Shown here: piece by piece, positions 35,489 through 44,898 of the stretch
How the letters are laid out: each line of letters begins with the position of its first letter
How positions within the stretch are numbered: the stretch's first letter is position 1
From: Pseudogracilibacillus auburnensis
Lineage (GTDB): Bacteria; Bacillota; Bacilli; Bacillales; Amphibacillaceae
Direction of reading: 5' to 3'
NCBI RefSeq assembly: GCF_003201975.1
Contig: NZ_QJJQ01000004.1
Span: forward strand, 264,684 to 316,629
Length of the DNA stretch: 51,946 bases
Notes under the pieces: generated by a model
The model's database searches: none
Told to the model about the DNA's origin: nothing
Seen by the model: only the letters and a program-made list of their open reading frames with translations
Position numbers and translations under genes: made by a program

Positions 35489-35564
35489 GGAGGATTAGCT
35501 CAGCTGGGAGAGCACTTGCCTTACAAGCAAGGGGTCGCAGGTTCGAGCCCTGCATCCTCCACCA
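35489..35564 (+). tRNA. tRNA-Val(TAC)
   Basis: 76 nt. Acceptor GGAGGAT/ATCCTCC, anticodon TAC in CTTACAA, encoded CCA. Confidence 0.98.
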
Positions 35565-35576
35565 TGTAATTTAAAT

Positions 35577-35704
35577 ATTGATTATTAATTCATATCGCGG
35601 GGTGGAGCATGTTTTACATGCGAGGAGTGGAAACACGACGAGGCCGTCCTTATTATTAATATCAAAAGAAGAGCATGCATAAATAATTGATCATTAATTC
35701 ATAT

Positions 35705-35718
<14 letters not shown>
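35577..35718 (+). repeat. Direct duplication at tRNA-fMet, with truncated tRNA copy
   Basis: 35577-35609 and 35686-35718 (33 bp, one mismatch, offset 109) both end in the first 14 nt of tRNA-fMet (CGCGGGGTGGAGCA). In the first copy the tRNA then stops (35596-35609 is a truncated tRNA) and is followed by a motif with GCGAGGA and GACGAG at 35621-35643. The second copy continues into the complete gene. The arrangement mirrors that at tRNA-Asn. Confidence 0.93.
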
Positions 35719-35781
<63 letters not shown>

Positions 35782-35952
35782 AAAATATTTAATCAGGTGT
35801 ATTTTAGCGTAACCAACACTTGTCCTTATGCAATAATGAAATGTGTTGACACGAATGAGCTAACTTTGGTTTGGGATAAAGTATATTTTTTAAATTTGAC
35901 GAATACCAACTATAAATGGTATTTTATTATTGGAAAGCTTTGATTTCAGGAT

Positions 35953-36029
35953 GGTCCGGTAGTTCAGTTGGTTAGAATGCCAGCCTGTCACGCTGGAGGT
36001 CGCGGGTTCGAGTCCCGTCCGGATCGCCA
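35953..36029 (+). tRNA. tRNA-Asp(GTC)
   Basis: 77 nt. Acceptor GGTCCGG/CCGGATC (G-U at pair 2), anticodon GTC in CTGTCAC, encoded CCA. Preceded by a 170-nt spacer without features. Confidence 0.97.
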
Positions 36030-36044
36030 CTATAATTTGATAAC

Positions 36045-36117
36045 GGCTCGATAGCTCAGTCGGTAGAGCAAAGGACTGAAAATCCTTGTGTCGGCGGTTC
36101 GATTCCGTCTCGAGCCA
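36045..36117 (+). tRNA. tRNA-Phe(GAA)
   Basis: 73 nt. Acceptor GGCTCGA/TCGAGCC, anticodon GAA in CTGAAAA. CCA is not encoded (followed by CAT). Confidence 0.97.
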
Positions 36118-36153
36118 CATTTAATGAAATATTAGATCTATTATTGATATAAT

Positions 36154-36238
36154 GGAGGGGTAGCGAAGTGGCTAAACGCGGCGGACTGTAAATCCGCTCC
36201 CATCGGGTTCGGCAGTTCGAATCTGCCCCCCTCCACCA
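36154..36238 (+). tRNA. tRNA-Tyr(GTA)
   Basis: 85 nt with a long variable arm. Acceptor GGAGGGG/CCCCTCC, anticodon GTA in CTGTAAA, encoded CCA. Confidence 0.98.
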
Positions 36239-36248
36239 TTAACGTTTT

Positions 36249-36322
36249 AGGGGTATAGTTTAATGGTAAAACGAAGGTCTCCAAAACCTTTGATGTGGGT
36301 TCGATTCCTACTACCCCTGCCA
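36249..36322 (+). tRNA. tRNA-Trp(CCA)
   Basis: 74 nt. Acceptor AGGGGTA/TACCCCT, anticodon CCA in CTCCAAA, encoded 3' CCA. Confidence 0.98.
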
Positions 36323-36354
36323 ATAAAATTTAATTTGTTTGACCTAATGATTAT

Positions 36355-36431
36355 GGCGGTCGTGGCGAAGTGGTTAACGCACCGGATTGTGGCTCCGGCA
36401 CTCGAGGGTTCAAATCCCTCCGGTCGCCCCA
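36355..36431 (+). tRNA. tRNA-His(GTG)
   Basis: 77 nt including the encoded extra G at -1, paired with C73. Anticodon GTG in TTGTGGC, encoded CCA. Confidence 0.97.
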
Positions 36432-36444
36432 TTTATTATCTCAT

Positions 36445-36516
36445 TGGGCTATAGCCAAGCGGTAAGGCAACGGGTTTTGGTCCCGTCATTCCTAGGTTCG
36501 AATCCTAGTAGCCCAG
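36445..36516 (+). tRNA. tRNA-Gln(TTG)
   Basis: 72 nt. Acceptor TGGGCTA/TAGCCCA, anticodon TTG in TTTTGGT, no encoded CCA. Confidence 0.97.
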
Positions 36517-36525
36517 CTTGTTTGT

Positions 36526-36597
36526 GCGGAAGTAGTTCAGTGGTAGAATATCACCTTGCCAAGGTGAGGGTCGCGGGTTCGAATCCCGTCTTCCGCT
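36526..36597 (+). tRNA. tRNA-Gly(GCC)
   Basis: 72 nt. Acceptor GCGGAAG/CTTCCGC, anticodon GCC in TTGCCAA, no encoded CCA. Confidence 0.97.
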
Positions 36598-36605
36598 TAT
36601 GTTTT

Positions 36606-36679
<74 letters not shown>

Positions 36680-36694
36680 ATCAATAGATTTATT

Positions 36695-36778
36695 GCCAGT
36701 GTGGCGGAATTGGCAGACGCGCGGGACTCAAAATCCCGTTCCTTCACAGGAGTGTCGGTTCGAGACCGACCACTGGTA
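36695..36778 (+). tRNA. tRNA-Leu(CAA)
   Basis: 84 nt with a long variable arm. Acceptor GCCAGTG/CACTGGT, anticodon loop CTCAAAA (CAA), no encoded CCA. Last tRNA of the array. Confidence 0.95.
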
Positions 36779-36819
36779 TATCGAGATATATTTAATTTGA
36801 CATAGATTAAAATACAGGT

Positions 36820-36867
36820 AAACACTTATAAATGTTGACATGACAACAATTATAAGTGTTTTTTTAT
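36820..36867 (+). terminator. tRNA operon terminator
   Basis: AACACTTATAA (36821 on) pairs with TTATAAGTGTT (to 36860), with an inner TGTTG/CAACA stem, followed by a T run. Confidence 0.93.
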
Positions 36868-37064
36868 TTATTTTGTACTGAATACCCATCTCAAAAAGAG
36901 GTCTTTCCTAAATTCAGTTACTAGTACCAATATACCAATTATAAGACAATTCAATAGAACTGTTTCTTATTATACATTTATAATTGAACGTTTCTAAATG
37001 TTTCCTTTGTAATTTATTTTTTTGTAAAGAGTACCCAGCTAAAAATACCAGCCGAGGGGAGTTA

Positions 37065-38330
37065 ATGATATTGAAGTGGCTTTCATGGGATATTAATTTG
37101 AAAATAAGGCTTATAGGTGAAACACTGTTTAACATGTTGTTTTGGATGTACTTTCCGTTTCTTACAATTTATTTTAGTGATGTAATAGGAATGGTTGAAG
37201 CAGGTATCATGATGACTGCACCTTCAATTATTAGTATTTTTGGTGGAATGATTGGAGGCTATGTAACTGATCAACTTGGAAGACGTAAGATAATGCTTAT
37301 CGGTTCGTTTATGCAAGCTATTTTTTTTGCTTTGTTTGCACTTTCCTTTTCTCCTTGGTTGGATTATCTAGCATTTATTGGAGTTAGTCTTGGTAAATCA
37401 TTTTATAGACCTGCTAGTTCTGCCATGGTGGCTGACCTTGTTCCCGATGAAGAAAGACGTAGTGTTTTTGCCACTTTTGCATCCGCAAATAATTTAGGAG
37501 CTATATTCGGTCCAGTTATAGGTGCAGTATTATTTTTTCAATACCGTAGTGAATTGCTGTGGGCTTGTGCAACAGTTACATTATTTTATTCTGTAGCAAT
37601 ATTATTTATTATTCGAGAAACAATGCCGGTAAAAGATCAAGAGGATGACCAAAGTAAGACACTATTATTGGTTATAAAAAAGCAATGTATCAACTATTTT
37701 GTTATATTAAAAGATAGAGTGTTCTTCCTATATATTCTTGGGGGTATCTTCATCACAATTTCTATTATGCAATTGGATCTTTATTTAGCTGTATATGTAC
37801 GAAATTTTGTCCCAGCCCAGGAGCTGTTCTCAATAGGGGAATGGTCAATTTCGCTCAGTAGTGAGGAAGTATTTGGGTGGATGATTGGCTTAAATGGACT
37901 ATTGTTTGTATTATGTGTAATTCCAGTAACCAAAATGTTTGAGGGTTGGAGCGACAGAAATTCGTTAATACTTGCCGCTTTTCTATCCGGATTTGGCATG
38001 TTCTTAGTTGGATTGACAAAAAGTGCTTGGTTATTATTTGGAATTATCGTAATTCTTACAATAGGTGAGATCATCCATGGCCCTGTAGTACAAAACTTTG
38101 TGAGCAAATATGCACCAAAGAATGCTAGAGGTCAATATATGGGAGCATCTGATTTACAGTATTCCTTAGGGAGGTTTATAGCACCACTAACAGTTATTCT
38201 TTCCGTATCACTGCCGCCAATGTTAATTTTTAGCTTCATTATGTTATGTGCTTTAATAAGTGCAATTATCTACTTACTAATGTTTAGGATGCTACCAGAA
38301 AACGATAGGGCAAAAAAAAAAACGGGATAA
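37065..38330 (+). CDS. MFS transporter
   Basis: 421 residues with about 12 hydrophobic helices. The loop 2-3 motif is GGYVTDQLGRRKIML (MFS motif A), and SLGKSFYRPASSAMVADLVP fits helices 4-5 of drug/metabolite exporters. A central loop (about 190-210) and a second half with GWSDRNSLILAAFLSGFG follow. The ATG at 37065 has GAGGGGAGTT upstream; the open frame extends left but without a ribosome site. A multidrug-exporter-type function is likely, with substrate unknown. No regulator gene is adjacent. Confidence 0.88.
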   Translation: MILKWLSWDINLKIRLIGETLFNMLFWMYFPFLTIYFSDVIGMVEAGIMMTAPSIISIFGGMIGGYVTDQLGRRKIMLIGSFMQAIFFALFALSFSPWLDYLAFIGVSLGKSFYRPASSAMVADLVPDEERRSVFATFASANNLGAIFGPVIGAVLFFQYRSELLWACATVTLFYSVAILFIIRETMPVKDQEDDQSKTLLLVIKKQCINYFVILKDRVFFLYILGGIFITISIMQLDLYLAVYVRNFVPAQELFSIGEWSISLSSEEVFGWMIGLNGLLFVLCVIPVTKMFEGWSDRNSLILAAFLSGFGMFLVGLTKSAWLLFGIIVILTIGEIIHGPVVQNFVSKYAPKNARGQYMGASDLQYSLGRFIAPLTVILSVSLPPMLIFSFIMLCALISAIIYLLMFRMLPENDRAKKKTG

Positions 38331-39597
38331 ACGACTAATTTTTTAGGTCTTGGATAGAGAAGATTAATAAGGAAAGTCCGTTTTTTAACACATTAATGCC
38401 AATTTTTTCGACAGTAATTAAGTAGCAATTGTATCATGTGTCTATAAAATGGTTATTCCTGATGGAGCACTCCTTACACTAGCTTTTGTGGTTCGTGGAA
38501 CGGTACATCAGATTATTGTACCAGATGAACTATTAGAGTAAGTATTTTATTAGCGGAAACTTTCCAAATGATTAGAACTTTCTTAAGAGAATATGTTCCC
38601 ATTTTAAAAGGAAATATCAAACGTGTCATTTAAGAGTGTAATCAATTGTTTAGTTCTTATAGACTGTTTTGCATAAAGGATTCTCCTTATACTAGACTAA
38701 ATAATCAGGTCAATATGTTTATTTTATTGCAAATAAATTGAAAATTTAAATAACCAAAGTAATTATTTTTACAAAAATATTACGGCAAACTTAGTTTGTG
38801 AATAATCACACACATTATTGGTCCAATACGTTTTCTTTTACAAGAATGTTACTGGAATAACTTGCATATTTTGTCGAATAGTAATTATTTTGTAATCAAT
38901 AGTTAATAGGGGTGATTTCAATCACATAAATTAAGTATATACTTAATTAATAATTATAGTCATTTTACATAATAGTCATTTTTAGTTATTGCTAAAATTG
39001 TCTATCCTCACTTATAAAGTTTTTAGCTTTGACCATTTAATTTTACTAAGATAGATTCATAACAAGAAACAAAAAAATTTAATGATTGTGTAAGAACATA
39101 TTGCACGATTGTTCCATTACTCTTACAGTCGAGATGAAGTTACAAAAGAGAAGCTAATATGTGAAGTTGGAATCTAAACAGAAGGACAAACGGGGAGCTA
39201 GGAGAATTCCAAACGATAGAAAATGCTATATGAAGGTAATAAAAGGAGGTAGAGTGGGGTAAATATTTTGAGTATTTTTAGAAGCTTTGTAATCAAATAA
39301 TATATTTATATATAGGTGTTAAGTATAGGGAAGATGAATCAACAAAGAGAATATTATCTTATTAATCATATATTAAAAGTGAGGGACTTCCCAGTTATTC
39401 ATTCAGAAATTTTGTTTAGATGGTGCGTTTTACAATAAAATAAAATGGTCATTTTATATTAGTATGTAAATCCTCTTTTTTTACTTTATGGAACGTTTAA
39501 GTGCGAAACATGAGTAAGCTAATAAACAAAATGTACATCATCCAAGTAAAGGAAACTAACATGAATTTCCCCTGATGATGACAAAATAGAGGGTGAT
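38331..39597. other. 1.27-kb gene-poor stretch with relics
   Basis: Coding-like pieces at 38449-38633: MVIPDGALLTLAFVVRGTVH, ending IIVPDELLE and a stop. Another frame then gives ETFQMIRTFLREYVPILKGN and a stop at 38631-38633. They look like the 3' end of one decayed gene of unknown family. Further right is the palindrome TTAAGTATATACTTAA (38930-38945). A ribosome-site-like AAAAGGAGGT stands at 39240 without a following gene. The rest is AT-rich and apparently non-coding; it could host a small RNA or long 5' leader for the regulator at 39598. Confidence 0.4.
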
Positions 39598-40329
39598 ATG
39601 ATGAATAATAATCCAATTAAAATAGTTTTAATTGATAATTATCAATTGTTTCGTGAAGGAATGAGACGAATATTTGAAGATAATCCTTTATTTTTTGTAG
39701 TAGCAGAGGGAGAAACTAGACATGATGCTTTAAAGCTTGTAAAAAAATATAGACCAGATATGATCTTATTGGATATTAATGCAATTGAATCAAATAGTAT
39801 GTTGGAAATAAAAACACTATCAAAACATTCTCCTAACACTAGGATAGTCATTTTATCTGAACAAGAATTAAATCATCAACGTGTAACGCTTGCTTTAAAA
39901 AGAGGAGTACAAGGATATTTATTTAAAGAAATGAATGTAGATTTATTTATTAGCGCCATCAAATCTATCTACAGTGGTATGGTTTGGTTACATCCAAATG
40001 TAAGTCATTATTTAGCTAAAGATTATCATAGACTAATTACATTTATTCAGGAAAAAACGGTTAAACGAGAGAATGAGTTTCAAAGACCTTTACATTTATT
40101 TACGTTGAGAGAATGTGAAGTTTTAGAGTTGTTAGTAAAAGGAAAGAGTAACCAGGATATTGCAAATGAGTTATGTATTACGGAGTCAACTGTTAAAAAT
40201 CATGTACGAAACATATTAGGAAAAATGCATGTAAATGATCGGACAAATGCAGTCGTACTAGCATTTCGCAATGGTTGGGTACAACTTGAAAACAAAAATC
40301 TACCACAGATTAATGATAATTTTATCTAA
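39598..40329 (+). CDS. Orphan NarL/DegU-type response regulator
   Basis: 243 residues. Receiver domain 7-125: acceptor Asp in DMILLDINAIE (D59), Lys in GYLFKEMN, Ser at the switch position (IVILSEQE). The usual acidic pair near the N-terminus is LIDNY, so one of the two metal-binding acids is Asn. The LuxR-type HTH is LTLRECEVLELLVKGKSNQD-like, followed by IANELCITESTVKNHVRNIL. It resembles DegU in layout. No histidine kinase is next to it. The altered acidic pair may lower phosphorylation. GAGGGTGAT before the ATG is the ribosome site. Confidence 0.9.
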   Translation: MMNNNPIKIVLIDNYQLFREGMRRIFEDNPLFFVVAEGETRHDALKLVKKYRPDMILLDINAIESNSMLEIKTLSKHSPNTRIVILSEQELNHQRVTLALKRGVQGYLFKEMNVDLFISAIKSIYSGMVWLHPNVSHYLAKDYHRLITFIQEKTVKRENEFQRPLHLFTLRECEVLELLVKGKSNQDIANELCITESTVKNHVRNILGKMHVNDRTNAVVLAFRNGWVQLENKNLPQINDNFI

Positions 40330-40334
40330 TGCTT

Positions 40335-40363
40335 AAAGGGGAATTCAGTTCGAATTCCCCTTT
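40335..40363 (+). terminator. Rho-independent terminator
   Basis: AAAGGGGAATTC (40335-40346) pairs perfectly with GAATTCCCCTTT (40352-40363). The A and T edges make it usable in both directions. Confidence 0.9.
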
Positions 40364-40489
40364 GCTATTTAGTGCCCCCCTTTTCATCGTATTACTAGTG
40401 GACTCAATTTCATAAAAAGCATAATGGGTGATTTATCCGAACGATAACACTCACTTTATATTTGAGTGTCCGTAAATACGCTAAATCAG

Positions 40490-40545
40490 TGGTTTGGAGT
40501 GAAAGACGACGACTCCTACGGGAAAAGCAAGAGGGGAAATGCAGA
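40490..40545 (+). repeat. Partial copy of a dispersed GC-rich repeat
   Basis: Contains GACTCCTACGGGAAAAGCAA and GAG, resembling the reverse complement of 51830-51870 (CTCCAGTGGGAAAAGCACGAG). Only one edge of the element is kept here. The surrounding 40364-41209 holds no convincing gene. A palindromic TTTCATACCTAGGTATATGA (about 40859) may be an operator. Confidence 0.55.
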
Positions 40546-41209
40546 CTAAGTACGCCATGTACAGGGACCGCCCTTTCGCTCATCCGATCCAAAACCATTT
40601 GTGGGAACGCGTATGGGACTGCGATTACCCGTTTCAAAAACATTGTACGTCGGAGGCTCAAGCACACCTTAGGAAAGCATTCTCCTTGTAGAAGAAAAGC
40701 AACAGTTTTTTGATGATTTTTTATTGTTCGGATTCATCCTTGCTTAATCGAGTGATGAAATTGACTTAGTAGTTATTATTCTTGTTTACCAAGTTAATTT
40801 GTAAATTCTTTAGCATTGGAATATTTGAAAAGTCATTAAGAAAAACTTTTAACCATTTGTTTCATACCTAGGTATATGAAATAGTAAGTAAATGGTAAAA
40901 AAACATAAAATCGTCGTTTTTACGGTGGGAAAAATAGGAATTTACGCGGTTGTTTTGGGATGAAAACTTCCCTATCATTTAGATTAGGAATTGAAAATGT
41001 CGGAAAAGAAAGACTTAAGGGAAGATTTGGATTATTTTGCATTTATAATAATCAGTATCTTCTGCAAATGTTGGCGATAGTAGACAATACGCTTTTCTTG
41101 GCATACCAATTCTATACAACTAATCAAAAGGGAGGAGTTCATAGATCGGTTTGTAAGCAGTTTCAGCTTCAAAGTAAATTTGCAAAATCATTAGGTTAGG
41201 AGGATACTT

Positions 41210-42955
41210 TTGAAAAACTACGATTTTAAGAAGAAGGTTAAACATAATCAAGTAAGAAGAATGAATCAAACGAAAAAAATAATCGCTACTTCTGCAATTG
41301 CTTCTGCTCTCGTATTTAGTACAATTCCAGTAGGCGCTAATCAGCATACAGAAAGTAGTTTTAGAAATGTATTGAGCACTCCTTACGTTTCTGCTAGTAG
41401 TCTTACAGAAGTTCAATTATTAACGGATATCACAGTCGGAGCAGACTTAATTGATCAGACTGATTACTACGATCTCGCCCTAAATATGACAGGAACAGGA
41501 TTAGCTGATGCGGAACTACTAACACCTGAGCGGGTGGCGGTATTTTACATACCCGACTTAGCTGGAAAGATGCAAGCTAATGATCCAGCAAATGTACGTG
41601 TGGAAATTTTGCCGATCACGATGGATGATTTACCAGTAATAAATGGTTTAATAGGTAATTTGACCGGAGCCACAACTGATCTGTTGGCTGGATTAACATC
41701 TGGTATTGATGATGCCATTAACAATACGCCACTAGCAGGATTAGTTAAAGTGGAAGGTCTTGATGAATTAAATACAGCCATTGATAATTTGAACAATATA
41801 GATCAAGCACTTGCAGATCTTTTAGTATATGAAGACCAAGTCGATGTTGTCGTAAATCCTGATGGCTCTGTTGTTGTTAATTTTTCGGATGGAATAGGAA
41901 ACCATTTAGAAACAGCAGTTAAAGATGTAGTGACAGCTACGATAACTGATCTGTTAGACGCAATTGATGGGTTGGAAATTACGTTACTCGGAGGAGATCC
42001 AACAGGGCTTTTAAGTGGGTTATTAAATAATTTAATTATTAACCCTATTGTGAATCCATTAAAATCTGCAGTTGTTAATACGGCTAATCCAATTCTTAAT
42101 GAGCTTGCTGATGGATCGATTGATCTGGCAAATGATTTGGCAGGTGTACAAGTAATAGGTCAAACATCGGTCACAGCAAATGTAACGGTTGAAAAACCTG
42201 CAGGAGTAACGGGAGAAGTTCCTATTTATGCGGCGGGTGTAAGTACTTCAGTAATTGATGTTCAATTACTGTCAAGTTTAGCAGATGAAACTTCCATTGT
42301 TTTTGACGAAGAAGATGATACTGACGCCGATGCCGACGCTGATGCTGACGCTGATGCCGATGCTGATGCCGATGCCGACGCTGATGCCGATGCCGACGCT
42401 GATGCCGATGCTGACGCCGACGCCGATGCCGACGCCGATGCCGACGCTGATGCTGACGCTGATGCCGACGCTGATGCCGATGCCGATGCTGACGCCGACG
42501 CTGACGCCGATGCCGACGCCGATGCTGATGCCGATGCTGACGCTGATGCTGATGCCGATGCTGATGCTGATGCCGATGCCGATGCTGATGCCGATGCTGA
42601 TGCCGATGCTGATGCCGATGCCGATGCTGACGCTGATGCTGATGCCGATGCTGACGCCGATGCTGACGCTGATGCTGATGCCGACGCTGACGCTGATGCT
42701 GACGCTGATGCCGACGCTGATGCTGATGCTGACGCTGATGCTGATAATGATAATGACGAAGAAGACCCAGATGATGTAAAAGTAGTTGTTACAGATGGTG
42801 GAAGTGGAGATGGTACTAAAAAAGGTGCTGGTTCCGGAGATGTGCTACCGAAAACTGCGACATCAACATTTAACTGGATAATGGGTGGCTTTATGGCATT
42901 CATTGCTGGACTCGTTGGTTTCTTTACCCGTAGAAAAGAAAACGAGTCTAAGTAA
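41210..42955 (+). CDS. LPXTG-type surface protein with poly(Asp-Ala) stalk
   Basis: 581 residues from TTG at 41210, 7-8 nt after TAGGAGG; an ATG at 41261 has no such site. A Lys-rich N-terminus and the hydrophobic tract IIATSAIASALVFSTIPVGA form a signal peptide. Residues 60-360 form an adhesin-like globular region, with repeated GL-x-D/N helices such as LPVINGLIGNLTGATTDLL. From codon 372 the sequence is pure Asp-Ala for 140 residues. Then come an acidic linker, a glycine-rich stretch, the sortase signal LPKTA, a membrane helix and the tail RRKENE. It is predicted to be covalently wall-bound, with the charged stalk holding the head away from the cell, like the Ser-Asp stalks of Sdr proteins. 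The ligand is unknown. Confidence 0.92.
   Translation: MKNYDFKKKVKHNQVRRMNQTKKIIATSAIASALVFSTIPVGANQHTESSFRNVLSTPYVSASSLTEVQLLTDITVGADLIDQTDYYDLALNMTGTGLADAELLTPERVAVFYIPDLAGKMQANDPANVRVEILPITMDDLPVINGLIGNLTGATTDLLAGLTSGIDDAINNTPLAGLVKVEGLDELNTAIDNLNNIDQALADLLVYEDQVDVVVNPDGSVVVNFSDGIGNHLETAVKDVVTATITDLLDAIDGLEITLLGGDPTGLLSGLLNNLIINPIVNPLKSAVVNTANPILNELADGSIDLANDLAGVQVIGQTSVTANVTVEKPAGVTGEVPIYAAGVSTSVIDVQLLSSLADETSIVFDEEDDTDADADADADADADADADADADADADADADADADADADADADADADADADADADADADADADADADADADADADADADADADADADADADADADADADADADADADADADADADADADADADADADADADADADADADADADNDNDEEDPDDVKVVVTDGGSGDGTKKGAGSGDVLPKTATSTFNWIMGGFMAFIAGLVGFFTRRKENESK
42323..42742 (+). repeat. 6-bp repeat encoding 70 Asp-Ala units
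   Basis: 420 bp of uninterrupted GAY-GCY hexamers in frame. Only GAT/GAC and GCC/GCT are used; GCA and GCG never occur. The third bases vary irregularly, so the DNA is less repetitive than the protein. The two other plus frames and the minus strand are also open across it (Ser-Ala on the minus strand), giving false genes. Confidence 0.96.
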
Positions 42956-42994
42956 AACAATTAGTAGTAAACATATCATTTAAATGAACATAAT

Positions 42995-43031
42995 AATCAG
43001 CCTATATTTCTTCGGGAATATAGGCTTGATT
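42995..43031 (+). terminator. Terminator of the surface-protein gene
   Basis: AATCAGCCTATATT pairs with AATATAGGCTTGATT around a short loop, but the T run is weak. Confidence 0.7.
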
Positions 43032-43059
43032 GATTAAAAAGTAAAGGAGAGGTATATAA

Positions 43060-44805
43060 ATGACATCATTGAGCTATATAAATAATGTATTTAATGACTT
43101 TGCCAATCACTTTCAAGGAAAAATAGAAAGAAAAGAACTTAAAAAAGTTGAAATTGAAAATGAATTAACGTATATCGTATTTCTATCGATTGGTAATCCA
43201 ACTATCCGAGCACGTGTATTCAAAGAAACCTCCCCAAACTTTCTACAAGCTTTACAAAATCTCCACCGAAAAGCAATTGAACTCTTTCGGAAACATCACC
43301 TTGATCCTAAATGGATTAAAATAGATGTCGTTTCGGAAGCAGAAAAGATTTCTTTTGACCAACTTGAAAACTTAATTGCTAAAACGAGAAGAAACTACTT
43401 TCGTTACGGAATTTCTTTTGATCCAGAGTTTAGACTAGCTTTTTTAGAACAAGAACTGAATGGAAACGCAATGTTACGTAGTCTGAATAAAAGTCCAATT
43501 CAACTAAATGAAAAAAATATTAATCATTACTTAAAATATAATGTGAGTAATTTTCGTTTTCCTTTTGTTAAAAACCGTTATAGAAATAAGCAAGTATTTT
43601 TATTCAAAACAGTCAGTTCTTTTTCAGATCGTGAAAATCAGGAAATAGTAGATCTTTATCATGGAGATTTGTCCAATGGAATACGAAAGATAGATAATAT
43701 TGAAACGGAATCGCGGCACTTGATTAAAAAAGCTACTTATTTTTTAATGAATCAAGTACAGGACGATGGAAAATTTATTTATGGTTATTTCTCTGCTTTT
43801 GCCAAACGTATCGGAACGTATAACATATTGCGACATTCAAGTTCCCTTTATTCGATGGCGGAAGGGTATGAATTGATTCAAGATGAAAAAATAATAAAAG
43901 CAGTTGAAAAAGGAATTGAATATTTGATACGAGAAGCAATTGTCTTTAAAGAAGGTCCAGAAGAGGAAATAGCCTTTGTTGTTGATCATGCCAATGAAAA
44001 GGAAATAAAGTTAGGCTCCAATGCAACAGCTATTTTAGCATTGACAAAATATATGGAAGTAACGAGAAGTAACAAGTATCTCCAACTTGCCCAAGCACTT
44101 GCAAGAGGAATATTGCAAATGAAGACACCAAGTGGCGGGTTTATGCATGTGCTAACCTATCCAACATATGAAATAAAAGATTTGCATCGCATCATTTATT
44201 ATGAGGGAGAAGCGATTTTTAGTTTATTACGATTGTATGCGATGGATCAACAAGATAGATGGTTAGATGAAGTAAAGAAATCATTTGACTATTTTATCGA
44301 GAACGATTATTGGAAGCATCATGATCATTGGTTAAGCTATGCAACGAATGAACTAACCATTTATGAACCTGAAGATAAATATTTTATTTTTGGCTTAAAA
44401 AATTGCCAAGAGAAGTTAGAGTTTATTTATCACCGGGATACAACATTCCCTACATTCCTCGAGTTGACAATGGCAACTTATAAAATGACCAATAAAATAA
44501 AAGAATTGCAAAAAGACTATTTATTAGATTACATTGATGAGGAGTTTTTGAAGGCGACAATCGATCATCGAGCAGAATACCAGCGTGTAGGCTTTTTTTA
44601 TCCAGAGCTTGCCATGTATATGAAGGAGCCGGGATTAATTGAAAATGGATTTTTCATTCGCCATCATTCGTTTCGTGTAAGAATTGATGATGTAGAACAT
44701 TACTTATCAGGGTATTGCCAGTATGTACAATACCGAACACCAATGTTACCAACACATTATCATACAAGTTTAATTGGTGTGATAAATAATGGGATATCAG
44801 AATGA
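43060..44805 (+). CDS. Protein of unknown function with helical-toroid C-terminal half
   Basis: 581 residues, no signal peptide. The N-terminal 200 residues are mixed alpha/beta (IVFLSIGNPTIRARVFKETS and PKWIKIDVVSEAEKISFDQL). The C-terminal half has regularly spaced helix pairs with LGSNATAILALTKYMEV, LARGILQMKTPSGGFMHVL, YYEGEAIFSLLRLYAM and TFLELTMATYK, the look of an (alpha/alpha)6 barrel as in sugar epimerases and glycoside hydrolases. AAAGGAGAGGT precedes the ATG. It lies next to the surface protein but beyond a terminator. The activity cannot be named; cell-wall or glycan processing is a guess. Confidence 0.75.
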   Translation: MTSLSYINNVFNDFANHFQGKIERKELKKVEIENELTYIVFLSIGNPTIRARVFKETSPNFLQALQNLHRKAIELFRKHHLDPKWIKIDVVSEAEKISFDQLENLIAKTRRNYFRYGISFDPEFRLAFLEQELNGNAMLRSLNKSPIQLNEKNINHYLKYNVSNFRFPFVKNRYRNKQVFLFKTVSSFSDRENQEIVDLYHGDLSNGIRKIDNIETESRHLIKKATYFLMNQVQDDGKFIYGYFSAFAKRIGTYNILRHSSSLYSMAEGYELIQDEKIIKAVEKGIEYLIREAIVFKEGPEEEIAFVVDHANEKEIKLGSNATAILALTKYMEVTRSNKYLQLAQALARGILQMKTPSGGFMHVLTYPTYEIKDLHRIIYYEGEAIFSLLRLYAMDQQDRWLDEVKKSFDYFIENDYWKHHDHWLSYATNELTIYEPEDKYFIFGLKNCQEKLEFIYHRDTTFPTFLELTMATYKMTNKIKELQKDYLLDYIDEEFLKATIDHRAEYQRVGFFYPELAMYMKEPGLIENGFFIRHHSFRVRIDDVEHYLSGYCQYVQYRTPMLPTHYHTSLIGVINNGISE

Positions 44806-44898
44806 GCAATTTTTAAAACATATCTCAATGATCAACCGATTTTTGCAATAAGTCGAGTGACTGTTCTTTACAATTCTATCCTATCATTACCCATAAAA

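Noticed and set aside
40462-40713. 83-codon plus and 85-codon minus frames
   Set aside because: They overlap the truncated GC-rich repeat and have no start signals.
40960-41199. 79-codon plus-strand frame before the surface protein
   Set aside because: Unconvincing composition, no ribosome site, and its end overlaps the leader of the surface-protein gene.
42262-42960. 232-codon minus-strand Ser-Ala frame and 164-codon Met-Pro-Leu frame
   Set aside because: Shadows of the Asp-Ala hexamer repeat; low-complexity translations without start signals.
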